This document shows positions 12,001-42,029 of a stretch of DNA of 64,000 bases, one piece after another. The stretch is from Rhynochetos jubatus. Lineage: Eukaryota; Chordata; Aves; Eurypygiformes; Rhynochetidae. The stretch spans positions 15,078,404 to 15,142,403 of the forward strand of contig CM050657.1 in assembly GCA_027574665.1 (NCBI GenBank), given 5' to 3'. The notes beneath the pieces are model-generated. The model searched no databases and was not told the DNA's origin. It saw only the letters and a program-made list of their open reading frames with translations. How positions within the stretch are numbered: position 1 is the stretch's first letter; each line of letters starts with the position of its first letter. The position numbers and the translations under genes are program-made.

Positions 12001-15000
12001 TGAGCTGGTCATTACGTACTTCACCTCTGCACCAGCCGTGCTGCTGGGAAGATGGGACGTTTCCCTGGTGCCTGGCAGTGGATCCACGAGGAAGGTAATG
12101 CCAAAGGGACTGCTGCTACCGCTGGAGTCAAGGTCTCTATTTTCCCACGTGTTTTCAAGCCCTTGGGCTTTTCCACAGTGCATCTTCTGCCCTCCAGCCC
12201 AGCACATGCTGCCGGGGTACCACCAGCCTGCCTTTGCCCCCGTGCTTCTGAGTGTCCCACCCAAGCAAGGTGCATGGGAAGGATGAACCAGCCTCAGTGA
12301 GCACACAGCAAGCAGCGTGTGGGGAGAGGAGCTTTCTGTCCCATTGGGAACACCACAAGCAACATGAACAAAAGGGGCTCTGAAAAAATGAGAAAAATAA
12401 TTAAAAATGCTGGGAGACCTTGGTTGTGCCTGGAATCCCATGTGGCAGAGAAAAGGCTGGCTGGGATGCCAATTTTGGAGCTTGCCAGTGTGATCAGCCA
12501 GTTTTAGAAGCAAACGAGGACAGCCAAGGTCAGAGAGCGTTGGGCCTCTGGGACTGTCACTCTGCAGCTGAAAACTGGGAAAAAGGGGAAGCGGCATGTC
12601 AAACACAGCTTTGTCCTTGCCGCTGAATCTGGGGCCCAGGGTGGTCAGGACCCAGGGGCCGGCCCTGCTGCACGCAGGGGTGATGGGGGCAAGCGGCTGC
12701 TTTTTGGAGGCTCCTGCTTGGGGTGACAGGGGAAGGCAAGCAGCTCTGTGTCCAGACAGCAAGGGGATGGGAACTCAAGGCAGCAGTGAGTAATTAGCAG
12801 GGCTTGGGGAGACTTGATCTTCTCTGTTTCTCAGGGAGGAAGCAGCAGAGACAGTTGTCTCCTGTTTTGTCCCCCCAGGAGGAACAGGACTGGTTTCCTG
12901 GGGGCTCTCTGCGTGCATCTTGTTTTGCTGAGCTAATTGCTTTCATTTCCTTGGGAAGCTCTGCCTGAGTACCAGCAGCCTTGCTGCAATGCCACCGTAC
13001 CACGCAGTTGCCCATGTCCTCGGGAGCCCCACAGTCCCCTCCGTGCATTGCTAACACTCTCCACGCCCAGGGGTCTGTGTGGGACTGACACAGTTCATGA
13101 TGGGTGAGCACTTGTGTCCTGGGGGACTCTTGGCCCCCTGAGTGCTGGACTCAAGCCACAGTGCGAGGAAGATGAGTCAGTTTGGGTGGCCACAGCACTT
13201 GCTCATATGTCCTCTCATCGTATCAACCAGTGGGACCATGGGGATGCCTGTTGTGGGACACCAAAACGTCTGGGACAAAGCCTAGGCAACAGACTGGGTT
13301 AGCCGAGGTGAAGCTTGCAGTGAAGGTGTGCCCCGCAAGGAAAGACTGATCAGTCTGAAACCTTGAGGCTGTTTAAGGCTACAGAAATCCCTGCACAGGA
13401 AAGCTTATGGCTGGAGTGGGTTTGCTTTGCCAAACAGAGCTGTGTCACGTGCTTGTCCCATGCTCTGCAGATGGAGGGGGGGAGTCCCCCAGCTGTTTCT
13501 GAGCCACTAATAGGAAAAGCCCCGTGTGTAATCATGGCTTAGTTGGGTCAACTGGAAACAAAGCACTCCGGCTGCTGCTTGCTGCTCTCCATCGCGACGC
13601 AGGAGGACAGGAACCTTCCCAGCCATGGCTGCAGAGATGAGGCTGGTGCTGGGGGAGTGGGAAGCAGCTCTGGGGTCTGCAGCCCAGTTAACACAAATCA
13701 CAGCCCCACAATGCCTAGAATAACAAGCCCAGCCTAATACTGATAACCAAAAATGGCCCATCCTCCAGCCCCGCATGCCCTCTGCCTGAGACTGGGAGCG
13801 CAGCATGTGGGAGCTGGGGGATGCAAAGACTAGAAACATCAGGACCACCTCCTGCAGCGTGTGGTGACAGGATGGGAGCAGGGTGACAGTGCTCAAGTCC
13901 TGGTGGGGGGGTCACCACCTTGTTCCGTGACCACAACTGTACCACATCTCTAACTCTTGGGTCAGTTCCCCTTCCTAAAAAATGCGTTACTGCTGGACAC
14001 CGTGTGACAGAGGCCAAGGAGAGCTGCTGCATGGAAAGCAGAGCAAGGTCTCAAACCACTGCTGTACAAAAGATCCTCCCCAGCAGTGAGCAGTGCCCGG
14101 CGTTCTCTTAAAGACAGAAGATTGAACCAGTTTGAACTGATGGAAAATACCCTGTTCAGGCAGCTCCTTGTCGGAGTGAGGCGCATGTAGCATCCAGCAC
14201 CAGCTGCTGCTGCTTTGAAAACACAGCAGCTCTTCGTGTGGGTGGGAAAAATAAGCCCAAGTATTGTGCGGCCTCTGTGAATCCTACTGCCGCCTCCTCT
14301 GCCTGTGAAAAAGCCAGGGCCTGCTCTCTGCCGTGCACTTACTACGGCTACAGTCTGACATGAATCAAGTCCAACTTTCAGTGTTGGTTTGTCGCTTTTC
14401 TATTTCCTCAGTGTGTCTGCAGTGGGTTGCACAGAGGAATGCAGAAAGATGGTTTAAAAGACATTTTACTGCAGGTATTCAGCAGGTCACACTGATGCCT
14501 TGTGATTGCAGGCAGAGATAGGATTTAGGGGAAGGTTCTAGCTGAACTCCTGTGTCACGTATAGGTAAGAGTAGGGGTCTGGGTGATGTCTCTGTGCAGG
14601 GGTGATCCCTCTGCCATCCAGCTGTGGGAGCGAGTTGAGCCCCACCTGGGCATTTGGAGCTGCATGCTCTGGACTCTCTTCTTGCATCAGCACTCAGTTA
14701 TTGTTGTGGTGTCTTTGGGCTCACCTTTGCCCTGTTTTGCACTTCATGTCATTGCGGACACCCCTTCAAAGTCCAAGCCAGGTCTTTACACTTGTCTCTA
14801 CCCAAGAGGTTGTTTGTGTATCTATCTGCATGGCACAGGGATCAGGGCTGCCTGCTTATCTCTAAGAGCCAAGGATCAAAGCTGGGTGTTACCATCCTGC
14901 TAAAAGCATTTATTCCCATATATAGTATTGGCACTGCAGCCATGCCTGCAGTCCCTCTTTGGAAGCAATGGCCCTGTGATGGGGACGGACAGCCCCAGCA

Positions 15001-18000
15001 GCACTCCAGCCCAGCTCTGAGTGCCGGCATCTAGCCTTGCTGGGTCAGGAGCTGTCTGAGTGCAGAGGAGGGGAGCGTGTTCCTGCCCCATGGAGCTAAT
15101 AATGTCATCTCATCTCAGGTTACTACATCGAGCAAGAAACAAGTTTGATAAATACAAGGTGGCAGGAATCAAACCTTGTGACTGATGCTTGTCATCAGTG
15201 CTTCAGACTGTGATTGATCACAAAAGATGAAAATAAGTAGAAATAACACATCAGTTTAGGGTACCCAAGACAGCACTCAAAGGAGGGCACTGCAGACAAG
15301 TGGAGACTGGGAAATTGCTCCCAGAGGCAAGGTATCTCACCTGCCTGTGGCTAATACTGCCACTGATGTGACACAAAACTGATGCAACCTCAGTCTGTCT
15401 CAGGTATAGACCCTCAGCACACGGCTTAGCACATTGCATCATAGCATTTTTAATGGCTTTGACTTGGAAGAAAGAGGAAAGGAACCTCTAATCCAAGAAA
15501 CTTCATTTTCTTCGTGTTTCCAGTATATTACCTTTCCTTTGGTATCTACCACAGCCTGAACCAGCACATCTACACTAGCAGGAAAAAGGTCATTAATCAG
15601 CGATTTCCTTCATTCTACTTTTCTGCAACCATGTGCATATTACAGTTTGACATATATCCCTGACAAATTAAAAGAAGTGTTGGAAGCAGTCCATGGGAAA
15701 CATAAGTTCAGTACCCAGATGTGTAGTGTACAACATCTGTCAAGATAACATGATCTCTCAGTGGCTTTGATGTGATGGAAGGGGGCTGCTGAGTTCCCCT
15801 GAGAAAGTTCCCCTTCTCTCTATTAATTAGATCTTAAGGCAGCCCCAACACAAAGCTTTTCTAAACCAAAACTCTGGGTGCACGAGCAGCTGAATGGATC
15901 CTCGAAATGGTATGGCTACCAAAATACCACTCACTTCCCAGCCTTCCCTGGAAATGTGAAGTCCCTTGGGCAGCGCACTGATAAATGTGCCTTTCCTGTG
16001 GAGCTCCGGGCTCGCAGGGAGGGAAGGGTTAGAGGCAACGTGCCCTGTCCTCTGAACAGGGCCCTTGCAGGAAAGACAGTGATCAGAGCATAGATAGCTG
16101 TGCCTTGATCAAAGCTCCCCCTCGCTTCTGGCAGACCAGGCGGTGGGAAACAAAGCTTCCTCTTCCCTGAGATGATGCATCTGGTGCCAGCAGCTGGGAG
16201 AAGGCAGAGGGATGGACGGCTCCTCCTTCAGCATCTCCTCCAGCCAGGGCTGGAACTGCTCCAGGAGGGGATGCTGCAAGAGCCTTTTTCCTCCCCTGGA
16301 CAAGATGAGGGATGAGGAATAACCCTGCCTTCTGCCCTCCCCCAGGGGAGTGGAGCAGCTCCATCTCGGAGCAAGGGAGCAGGAACAAGGCCACAGCTCC
16401 TGCTGATTGATGTCTGCTCTGTGTTGGTGGCATAAGGCCTCCGGTGGCTAGGGAGCTCTCAAAATGAGGTCCTGGGTCAGAGGGTGGCCAGCCTTCCTTC
16501 CCGTGGGTATTTTCCCTGGCTGTTTAGAGCCAGGGATTCTGTCCTTGCCCCCAGCAGCTCTGGCTTGGCACCACTGTTTGTCTTTTCATGATGCAGGTGA
16601 CACCAAGTCCTGTCCCTGTAACCCTCTGCAGCATGACATCTCCCTGCCCATCCCCACAGTCCCAAGGTTGTGGTTGTCCAGGCCCACATCTTGCTCAGCC
16701 CTTTGTATTTCAAAAGGAGACACCTTTTACTCTCTGGCTCAGCCCACAGATCCCTCCCTAACAGACACTTTATTACTGAATTGCAAGCCTCTCTGGCTCT
16801 ACCCTTAAATACCTGCTTGGGAAGGGCTATTTCCAGCCTCTCCTGCTACAGGAGTCCACACGGATCAGAGCTGGAGAAGAGTTAGCTGAGAAAACAGAAG
16901 ACAGCTCTGCTTCCCCCGCTTGTGTACCACTGAACTGAGAAAAAGGACCTGCTCGAGGGTTGCTGCATCGTTTTGCATGGCTCAGTGCAGAGCCAATCGG
17001 GAGCGCTAAGCTGGGGGTAATCCCCGGACTAACCTAGGCCTTGAAGGCCAGGGACCCCAGGGAAGGAGCTGTTACCAGTGCGGCACTGGTGCAAAGAAGC
17101 TGTATGAGGATAAGGAACATAGAAAGGGCAGGGGAAGTATTAGCCTGCAGGCTCACTAGCCTCGCTCGGGAAGAAAGTGATCTCCTGGGTGTTTATGCTA
17201 AGGCAGTCCCCCGCGTGATCGGAGTGCTAGTTCCCATGACTGCTCCAGCAGTGTCCCCCATGGGAAATGTGTTTTGCTTTTCAGACTTGAACGGCTTCTG
17301 GGGTCATGCAGGGTGTCTGCCTCTGGGGCCTGCCAGCCCCAGGGCTGGAGCACATGCCCAGTTGGCCACTGACTCATTTCCCACCCCGGGACAGGGTGTC
17401 CTCGCTGAGCTGACTGAGGAGCCTGCGCCTGCCATACTTAAAGCCTCATCAGCCTCCGAGAGTGACCTAAGAGATGACTCAGCAGAGGACGGAGCCGGAG
17501 TGTGACCAGCGATAGCAGAAGAGCAGCACACCCCTGCCCCTGCATGTGCACCATGGTCACCTGGGCGAGACCAGGTGTGTTGGCCGGCCACGAGCACCAT
17601 CACTCTGCGGGCTGGTTTCTCCTCAGGAGAGCCGCTGGTGAGGGATGATGGAAGTAGTGTCCTGAGAGATGCATCCCATCACAGAGACTTCATCCAAGAG
17701 CTACCTAAGGAGTCTGGAAGTACCTGTTGCTTGCCAAGGCCATGGGGAGAGAGCAAAACCATTGCAAGGGGGAGAAATTGGAGCAAGGCTTGTGAGGTGT
17801 TGGCGCAGCAGTTGCTTGATTCATTGCACATCCCATCTGGCAAAGGGGGCAACACGGAACACGGGCCAGCTGAGCTATAGGGAGCTGTGGCAGCCCAGAG
17901 CTCAGGCAGCAGTAAGGCATCCTCCCTCTTAGCAGGTGAATGATGCTGCGCCCAGCATCTCTCAGGCAGAAAGGGCCATTTCAGCGAGCAGCACCCCAGG

Positions 18001-20150
18001 GCAGATGGAAACCCACAGGGACACGGACAGGGTGGCCTTGTGTCTGACTCCCCTACTCAAGGCTGCCAACCACTGAGCAGCAGGATGCCAAGAGCAGAGG
18101 AAGCCCAGCAGTTCATGTATTTGTCAGAATGTTTGGCCTGGGTGCTAGTGGCCTGCAAGTTCCTGGTAAACCTAAGGGAAACGCGTGTGCAAAGCCTGGG
18201 GAATATTTATCAGGCTGATTTTGAGTCCAGTTCATTAGCAATTACCTTGATTTGTCTTCCCCTGCTCTTGCCAATTTACCAGGGCAATGCCTTGGAAACT
18301 CGCCTCATTTGGAGAGAGAGCAGGATGTAATTAGCCAGCTAATCTGCTGATTCTCCTGTCCAGCTCTGTGTGCCCGGTCTCGACGCAGCCAGTGGCTGTG
18401 CAGGCTGGATCAGACCTGATTTCTGGTGCCGTTTATGCACTTAGTGCTACGTAAGCAGGAAGGAAGATGCTGTCCTGCCCTCAGGCAATGACAAATCAAC
18501 CTCTTGGATCATTCTTCAAGCTGTAACCCCTGGGCTGAAACCATCTGGGAGCTTTTGTTCTGGGGTTAGCTTCTCCACAGCGGCAACAGGATTCCCAAGG
18601 GTATGCGGATACCTATTTTTGAAAAGGATGGGGATGATTTATTTCCCTAGGGCAGCTCATTTCTATTTTCTCACTGTGTCCATCCTTGCTGCTTTATTCC
18701 AAACCACTAGCTAAGGTCAAGCAACTCAGCCCAAATGTGCGGCACAGCAAGGGCTCAGTCACAAGTTACTGGGCGCAGATGGCACCGCATAAGCGATGCC
18801 TAAACATTTTAACTGGTAAGGGAAATTTCAGGGAATACCCAATGCTGCAGAGTCCTTCAGGAGACAGAGGAGAGTTGGTTTCTACGGCGTCAGTCCTGAA
18901 CCTGCAATTAAACTGGTGGGAAGGAATGCTGCATGTAGCATATTACACCCTTCTCCCCCTTACAACCCACCGAAGACCCCTCCACACTGCCATGGGGGCT
19001 GTACAGGCTGCCCCCGACACTGGGACAGTCCTGTAGGTCTATGATTGAGTTGTGCCTCCCTTAATTTCCCCATCACCAGGATGGAAAGGCCATACTGTGT
19101 GCCTTGGGCTGATAAGTCCATGCCACCTTCCACACGCTCTGCCTGGGAGGGTGCAAGTGCCCTGTGTTTGTTGGTTTACAGTTGAACTGTGTATCAGCTC
19201 TTTGAGTCTCTGGCTGGTCAGTCAGCGGGTAGATACAGAGCTGCTAACAGGCGAGAGCAGCAAGGACCAGAGCAGAGTGTCACAGCAGCGCACATTATGG
19301 GGAGTGAGGGAAAACAAGGAGCCAAGAGACCCTGGTGAGGTGACAGAGCAGGGGCTGTGAATGCCTGTCCCACCTGGAGAGGGGCGGAAGCATGGCAACA
19401 CCAGGTTCTGCAGCACCCAGTGCTGGTGAGGGCCCTCCTGCCGCCAGGCTGGGGGCTCTCCGCAGCCCTCCTGCTGCCAGCCTGCTGGGAGCTCCCTGGG
19501 GAAGTATCTCAGCCTGTTTTCCGGGGTTTGAATGCAGGGTTATCACACAGTTTTTCTCTAGCTGAAAAATGAGCAGGCAGCAGTGCTGTGTGAGCTGTGC
19601 CAGGCAAGAGGAACTGCAGCACCGTGGCTGGCAGCAGAGAGAGGCGGCAGAGGAGGGATTCAGCTGAGGGCGTGTTTTCTGTGCTGAGGGCTGTGCATGG
19701 CTGACCCCCTTCTGTGGGTCAGGCCAATATTGAGGCACATTAGGAGGGACCACCAGACCTGCATGAGGACAGAGCCTGAGCTGGGGCAGGCGTGGCTTGG
19801 GGGCATCAAGATCTCCAAAACAGTCTCTCAGCAGAGAGCACGGCCAGATGCCATCACCTGCAGCACCTGAGCAGCGGCTGCTTCACCAAGTGTGGGGGGG
19901 AGACAAATGTCACCCCCCACCTCCAGAAACCATGCCTTCTTTCCTTCTCTCCTCTCTGGAAGTGTCTCTGGGTGGGTTCCGAGAGGTCCCTCGGGGACTG
20001 CGGGGTTTGGGGCTCACGCCCTGATGGACGGTGCGGGTGCTGAAGGGCTGGTTCACTGCAAGGCTGACCTTTGCAGAAAGAGCGGCTGGACATCTGGAAA
20101 CGCGGCATCAGCACATCCCAGCCAGGAGGTAGATCAAGAAAACAGAACTT
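12001..20150. other. Intergenic upstream of EIF2B5, no gene recognised
   Basis: GC-moderate DNA. The longest open frame is on the minus strand at 11824-12762 (312 codons, but from a TTG codon) and has no recognisable family. An ATTAGC/GCTAAT palindrome sits at 18330-18343. I see no serotonin-receptor-like exon, although mammals carry HTR3D/C/E in this interval. Confidence 0.65.
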
Positions 20151-20693
20151 TTCCCTAAATTGGAAATCCCTGGGGTTGCCTCCAAGTACTGCAGACACCC
20201 CAAGGTCTGCGCATGGGACAGTCGGGCCGTCCCCTCGCCTCCGCTGGGTCCTGGCCGTGCCCGGCAGTGGCGGGGAGCGCCGCCCTGCTCTCCGCCCGCC
20301 CCCTCCTCCGGGAATGCTCGTGAAAAGGCCTCTCCCTTGCTCCTCCATCGCCAGCAGCGATGTCGCAGCGCACGCGAGCGACTCGCTCCCTCAGCTTTGC
20401 TTGGGAAGGTCCGTTCGGCAACGGCGGATCCTGCCCACGCGGGCGCTGACGGATGGGGCGAGAGCGCCTGAGGCCCCCCCGCAGCTGCCTACGCTCACCC
20501 CGGGCCCTGCGTCCCGCCAGGCTGGCTCACGCTCAGGGAGCGCGGCCGTGCCGACTGCTTGCCCGGTTTCCCGGGGCTGGGCTCCGCTGACGGGCCCGGG
20601 CGGGGCCGCAAGGGCGGGGCCCGGGGCCTCTGCCAGCCCGCGAACGCGCGCACCGCCCCGCGCTGTTGTGTCCCCGCCGAGGTCCCGTCGCTG

Positions 20694-20720
20694 CTTCCGG
20701 CTCGCAACCGGAAGCGGAAG
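20694..20720. promoter_or_regulatory. Inverted pair of ETS/GABP-type sites
   Basis: CTTCCGG at 20694-20700 and CCGGAAGCGGAAG at 20708-20720 form facing ETS cores, with an extra GGAAG half-site, 26-52 bases before the EIF2B5 start codon. ETS/GABP sites near the start site are typical of translation and mitochondrial housekeeping promoters. The transcription start probably lies at or just upstream of this pair; that is inferred. Confidence 0.55.
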
Positions 20721-20745
20721 GAGGGAGCTGAGGCAGCGTGAGGAG

Positions 20746-38269
<17,524 letters not shown>

Positions 38270-38645
38270 CGTGGTGGCTCAGCATGAGAAGAGGCACTCT
38301 CACTGCCTTTCTGGGCCGAGTGGGCAGGGCGAGATCAATGCCAGTGCATGGTGTGTAGATGTGGGGCCTGACAACGAAGTGACCGACAATCCCATCGTTA
38401 ATTAAGTTGTGTGTTCCCAACTTTGCCACTTCCCTCCCTCCCTCACTTGCCCAGTGGCACCTTGCATTGGATGGTTGCAGCCCAGTGTGAAAACCATAAG
38501 GGAAAAGCAGCAGGTGGTGATACCTAGAATCCCTCTCGAGCCTGGATACGATCTACTTACTATAAGCTATTTTTTGGGAGGTCCTTGTTACTAATACAAA
38601 GGGAGCAAATAGATGCAAATGAATAAAGATGCCTTTCTACATCTA
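38270..38645 (+). other. EIF2B5: EIF2B5 3' UTR (proximal)
   Basis: Runs from the stop codon to about 18 bases after the AATAAA at 38622-38627. This gives a short 3' UTR of about 375 bases, typical for this gene. The cleavage position is estimated. Confidence 0.75.
38622..38627 (+). terminator. Poly(A) signal AATAAA, EIF2B5 proximal
   Basis: Canonical AATAAA 353 bases after the EIF2B5 stop codon. It is the first canonical hexamer on the plus strand after the stop that I see. Confidence 0.75.
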
Positions 38646-38744
38646 ACCGCTGGGGCTGAGGAAGAATGGTCATACAGCTAAGTTATTTGGAGTCATTGTT
38701 GCTTCTGGAGCTAAGAGAACTCCTGCTGAAGAGACACTGGCAAG

Positions 38745-38985
38745 GTTGGCGAGTAGGAGCATGCGGATTAGGATCTGGAGTGCAGGACTGGGATTCAGGA
38801 GTTCTCGTGCCTGGAGAAGATGCAGTTGTGTGAGGATGCCCAAGGCATTTTGCAGCCTAGAAGGCACTTCTGTGATCTTTGAAAAGGGAAAATGTCTTGC
38901 CATCTGCCGTGCCAGGTTGCACAGTAGAGTTGGTAAAACCACGTGTTTCCCTCTTCTGTAGAACGGGGGATAATATGGGCCGGGG
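38745..38985 (+). repeat. MIR/CORE-SINE-like remnant (tentative)
   Basis: The order of GCAGGACTGGGATTCAGGAG, then CAGTTGTGTGAGGATGCCCA, then TTTCCCTCTTCTGTAGAACG and GGGGATAATATG follows the layout of an ancient MIR element (tRNA-like part, core, and TTTCC-TCTGTAAAATGGGGATAAT end). Diverged, with an insertion of about 80 bases between core and 3' part. Confidence 0.35.
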
Positions 38986-39641
38986 TCCCCCGGTTGGCTA
39001 ATCATGGATGTGCAGTGGCCAGTGAAACGCTGGACGGGTCACTACCTCTTAGGCGTGACCCGTTTTCTCTGCGTCCCCAGCTTAGCAGCCGTGTCTCAGA
39101 AAAGGGTCTGTCCCTTTGGTTTTTATAAGAAGGGAGCAGAGGTGCCTGGTTCCTCCTGCTGCACCGGCTGCCCTTGCGTTTTGCGCTGGGGGCACCGACC
39201 ACGCCGGCTGCTTTCCTAAGTTCCGCTCCGGTGCGAAAAGGAGCGAATGGTATTTCCTTCAACAACACGTGCTGTGCGTGTTTCCACGTGATTTCAGTTA
39301 CGCTGGCTTACTTCATGTCCTTTTATTTATCTGAAAACCTCCCTTCCCTCAGACGGCAGGGAAAGTGCTGCGAACCCACTGTCTAGTTCAGCGGCCGCAG
39401 AGCGACTCGGCACGCGGCAGAGAACGGGGGTGCCTCTGGCACTTCCTTGCCGGCCCAGACAACGTAGGGCAGCCCTTAAGAACGGCTTTCTTGGAAGTGC
39501 CGCTGCTGTGTTCTTCCCTGCTCTCGCAGAACAGAGCAAAAAAGGCACAGCGAGAATCGGCTGTTCATAGGTGGGTTATTTGTTGGATGTGCTGACCTTG
39601 CCTCTGCCCCTTCAGGAGGAGCATGGATTAAATCCTTTGCT

Positions 39642-39653
39642 GGGGGGGGGGGG
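39642..39653 (+). repeat. 12-base G run
   Basis: Twelve consecutive G followed by TGG, in the gap between EIF2B5 and DVL3. It lies upstream of the distal AATAAA, so it would be inside a long-form EIF2B5 3' UTR if that exists. Confidence 0.85.
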
Positions 39654-39920
39654 TGGAAATGCACTGGAGCTGCCCACTCGGGATGTTCACTTGGCCGTTG
39701 GGTGGTGTCAGTGAGGGGACAGCGTTGGATGCTGGAGACCAGGGGTACTGCCTCTTAAAAACTGACGTTCAGACACGGCGACCTTGTGCGCTCACACAAG
39801 CTGCCAGGGTTGTCAGTAAACGTGCTCGTTTTCTGACGCTGCAAACTCAGTCTTGTAAACGTCGGGGAAATAGTTGGTATCTGAATTTTCTGTATCTGCC
39901 AATATTTAATTCAGGGAGCA

Positions 39921-39926
39921 AATAAA
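39921..39926 (+). terminator. Possible distal poly(A) signal
   Basis: AATAAA followed within 15-45 bases by GT-rich text (TGGTGTTACCGGCTTGTTTG), the usual layout of a real cleavage site. No other gene is recognised immediately upstream on the plus strand, so the most likely user is a long EIF2B5 3' UTR isoform. Tentative. Confidence 0.4.
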
Positions 39927-42029
39927 AACTATCCTGGTGTTACCGGCTTGTTTGCGTTGAATTGGACGTCTCCGGCACGTGCCCGAGCAGGGTTTAACAG
40001 GTAAGCGGCTCGTCGCTGCTTCTTCCTCAAGAGATTTTTAAGCACGTAATAGGCAGGTCGGAAACGGTCACACCACTGAATCGGTACGAACGTTCGGGGA
40101 TAGCGCACGACCTCGCTCGCCGTTTACAACCAGGGAACGGTTTGTTGAAACTTCTGAACGCAGAATCCGGCAACGCGCGAGGTTTGGGTTTTGTACGGGA
40201 TCGCGTTGCAAAGATGGACCTTAAATCCTACGAAACCCGTTACGCTTTGCCGTGGGAGAATTAGGGAATGTGGGCTGTTGGGTACTGCATCGCGCCCTCT
40301 TGATGCTGGGGAGTAAGAACTGGCGGAGAGGGGGAAGGGCAGCGACAGAGCTCTCAGTAAAAGCGTTTACAAACCGGACTTGGTGATTTTAAAATCTCCT
40401 TGTACATCTTACGCGTTTTTTTTCCATTTACAATATAAAGATGGCTTAAAACTCAGGATTAACATGTAGGTCTGTAAAGGGCTCTGTTTTCCCAGAGGCT
40501 CTTGATCCTTTGTGCCAAGTAACAATTCCACTTTTGTTTTTCCCGCGTTCCTTACTCCGTTGCTCCGTAGTAGCCAACTGCGTGGGGTGAGCTGCTTTCT
40601 TACCCACGGGTTGCGATTCCAGGGGAGACTGTTGCTCCATGGCCAAATACTCTTTATCCTTCAGGCCTCGGTCGGGTGGTTTTACAGGTGCCGAGAAGAG
40701 AGTAGCGAAAAGGAGACCACATAGGACACTGGATATTCTCCAAGGTGAAGTTTTGGCGTGGCGCAGCATCCTTACGGGACGGTAAGTGTACGTGTTTTGA
40801 AGAAGCGTTAATTGCGTTGCTTAAGGATAGGGTGAGCCGCTCTGTAGGGCGAAGCGATGCGATCAGTGCTGCGATTTTTAGGCATAAGTCAACAGGCTGT
40901 TCAGAAACTTTCCTCGTGGACCTAGAGTGCTCAGCACAATCTGCTACTGCTAACTTCTTTGGCTCTGTGTTCCCAACCTCGATTCATTAAGAGGGAGTCA
41001 TGCTTCACAAGGCCTCTGCGAGCAGTTCCGTTGGGCTATCAGTTGAGTATTCAATCACTTGGCCAGTTATAAAGGCAGCTGTAGCGATGAGATTCTGTCT
41101 TCAACCACCTGGTGGGTGTGTGGCACCCCTCCTCTGGGCTGCAGGTGCTCCCCTGGGAGCTCGGCACTTCAGAAAATTGCCCTTTTGGTAACAAAGGCAC
41201 TGAATGCGTACGATACAGCCTCCGGGGCGCAGCCACGACCGTGCTGGGAGGTGGGTAGCAGTGGCCCAGCCACTGGTGGGAAGACAATAATTCTGCCATG
41301 TGAGGCAGGGAGGTGTTGCAAAAAGACTAAGATTAGCTCTGTCAGGGTTGACACAGTAAGAAACAGCTTAGACTAAACTTTGCTGACCTGGATTCTTCTT
41401 TCCAGGTACACCGGCTCTTCCACAGAGCTCCGAGCGTGAGGAAGTGACAGTCTTCCGAGAGCTGATGTGGAAACACGGGAGATCCTCACGCCTCTCTCAA
41501 CTTCTGCTTACCTGAGGTCTTCCCTTGGTTTTTTTTCTTTTAACTGAACGTCAGTTCCTTCACCCAGCCTAGCAGCGCTGCCCAGACAATTGCCAGCAAT
41601 GCCTCCAGGACTCTCATCCATGAGGAGGCTGTTCAGCTCCCGCCTGCCTGCCAGCCTGCGGAGCTTGGCTGTGTTCCCTGTAGGATCCCTCTGGCTCTTT
41701 TTCCTACAGCAGGTGAGCCTGGCGCTGTGGGCTGGCCATCCAGTCTCGTGCCCCGTGCAGGCCCACCGTGGGGTTCTTCCTCTGCGTTTGCTCCTTCTAA
41801 TCCAGGATGGCGCAAGGCGGTTCTTGCCCTTCCTGGTGGTGGGTGTTCCCCAAGCTCCATCCACCCCAGCTTTGCTCTCGGCCACATCTCCAGGAAACTG
41901 CTGATGGAGACGGTTCCTCAGTGTCCCTTGGGTGCCGGCGAGGTGTCCGGAGGGGAAGCCAGCCGGGGAGGGACTGCTGTGGCACAGAGGCAAGTGCTAG
42001 GGGCTGGGGTCACAGTGCTGATGACTTGG

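Larger units (their letters stand above)
38646..42000. other. EIF2B5-DVL3 intergenic gap
   Basis: About 3.4 kb with no recognised exon. Contains the MIR-like remnant, a G run and the distal AATAAA listed separately. Open frames up to 161 codons on the minus strand (41508-41993) are compositionally ordinary and match nothing I know. Confidence 0.7.

Noticed and set aside
17041..17505. 154-codon plus-strand frame upstream of EIF2B5
   Set aside because: Begins with TTG, not ATG, no recognisable family, and ordinary intergenic composition.
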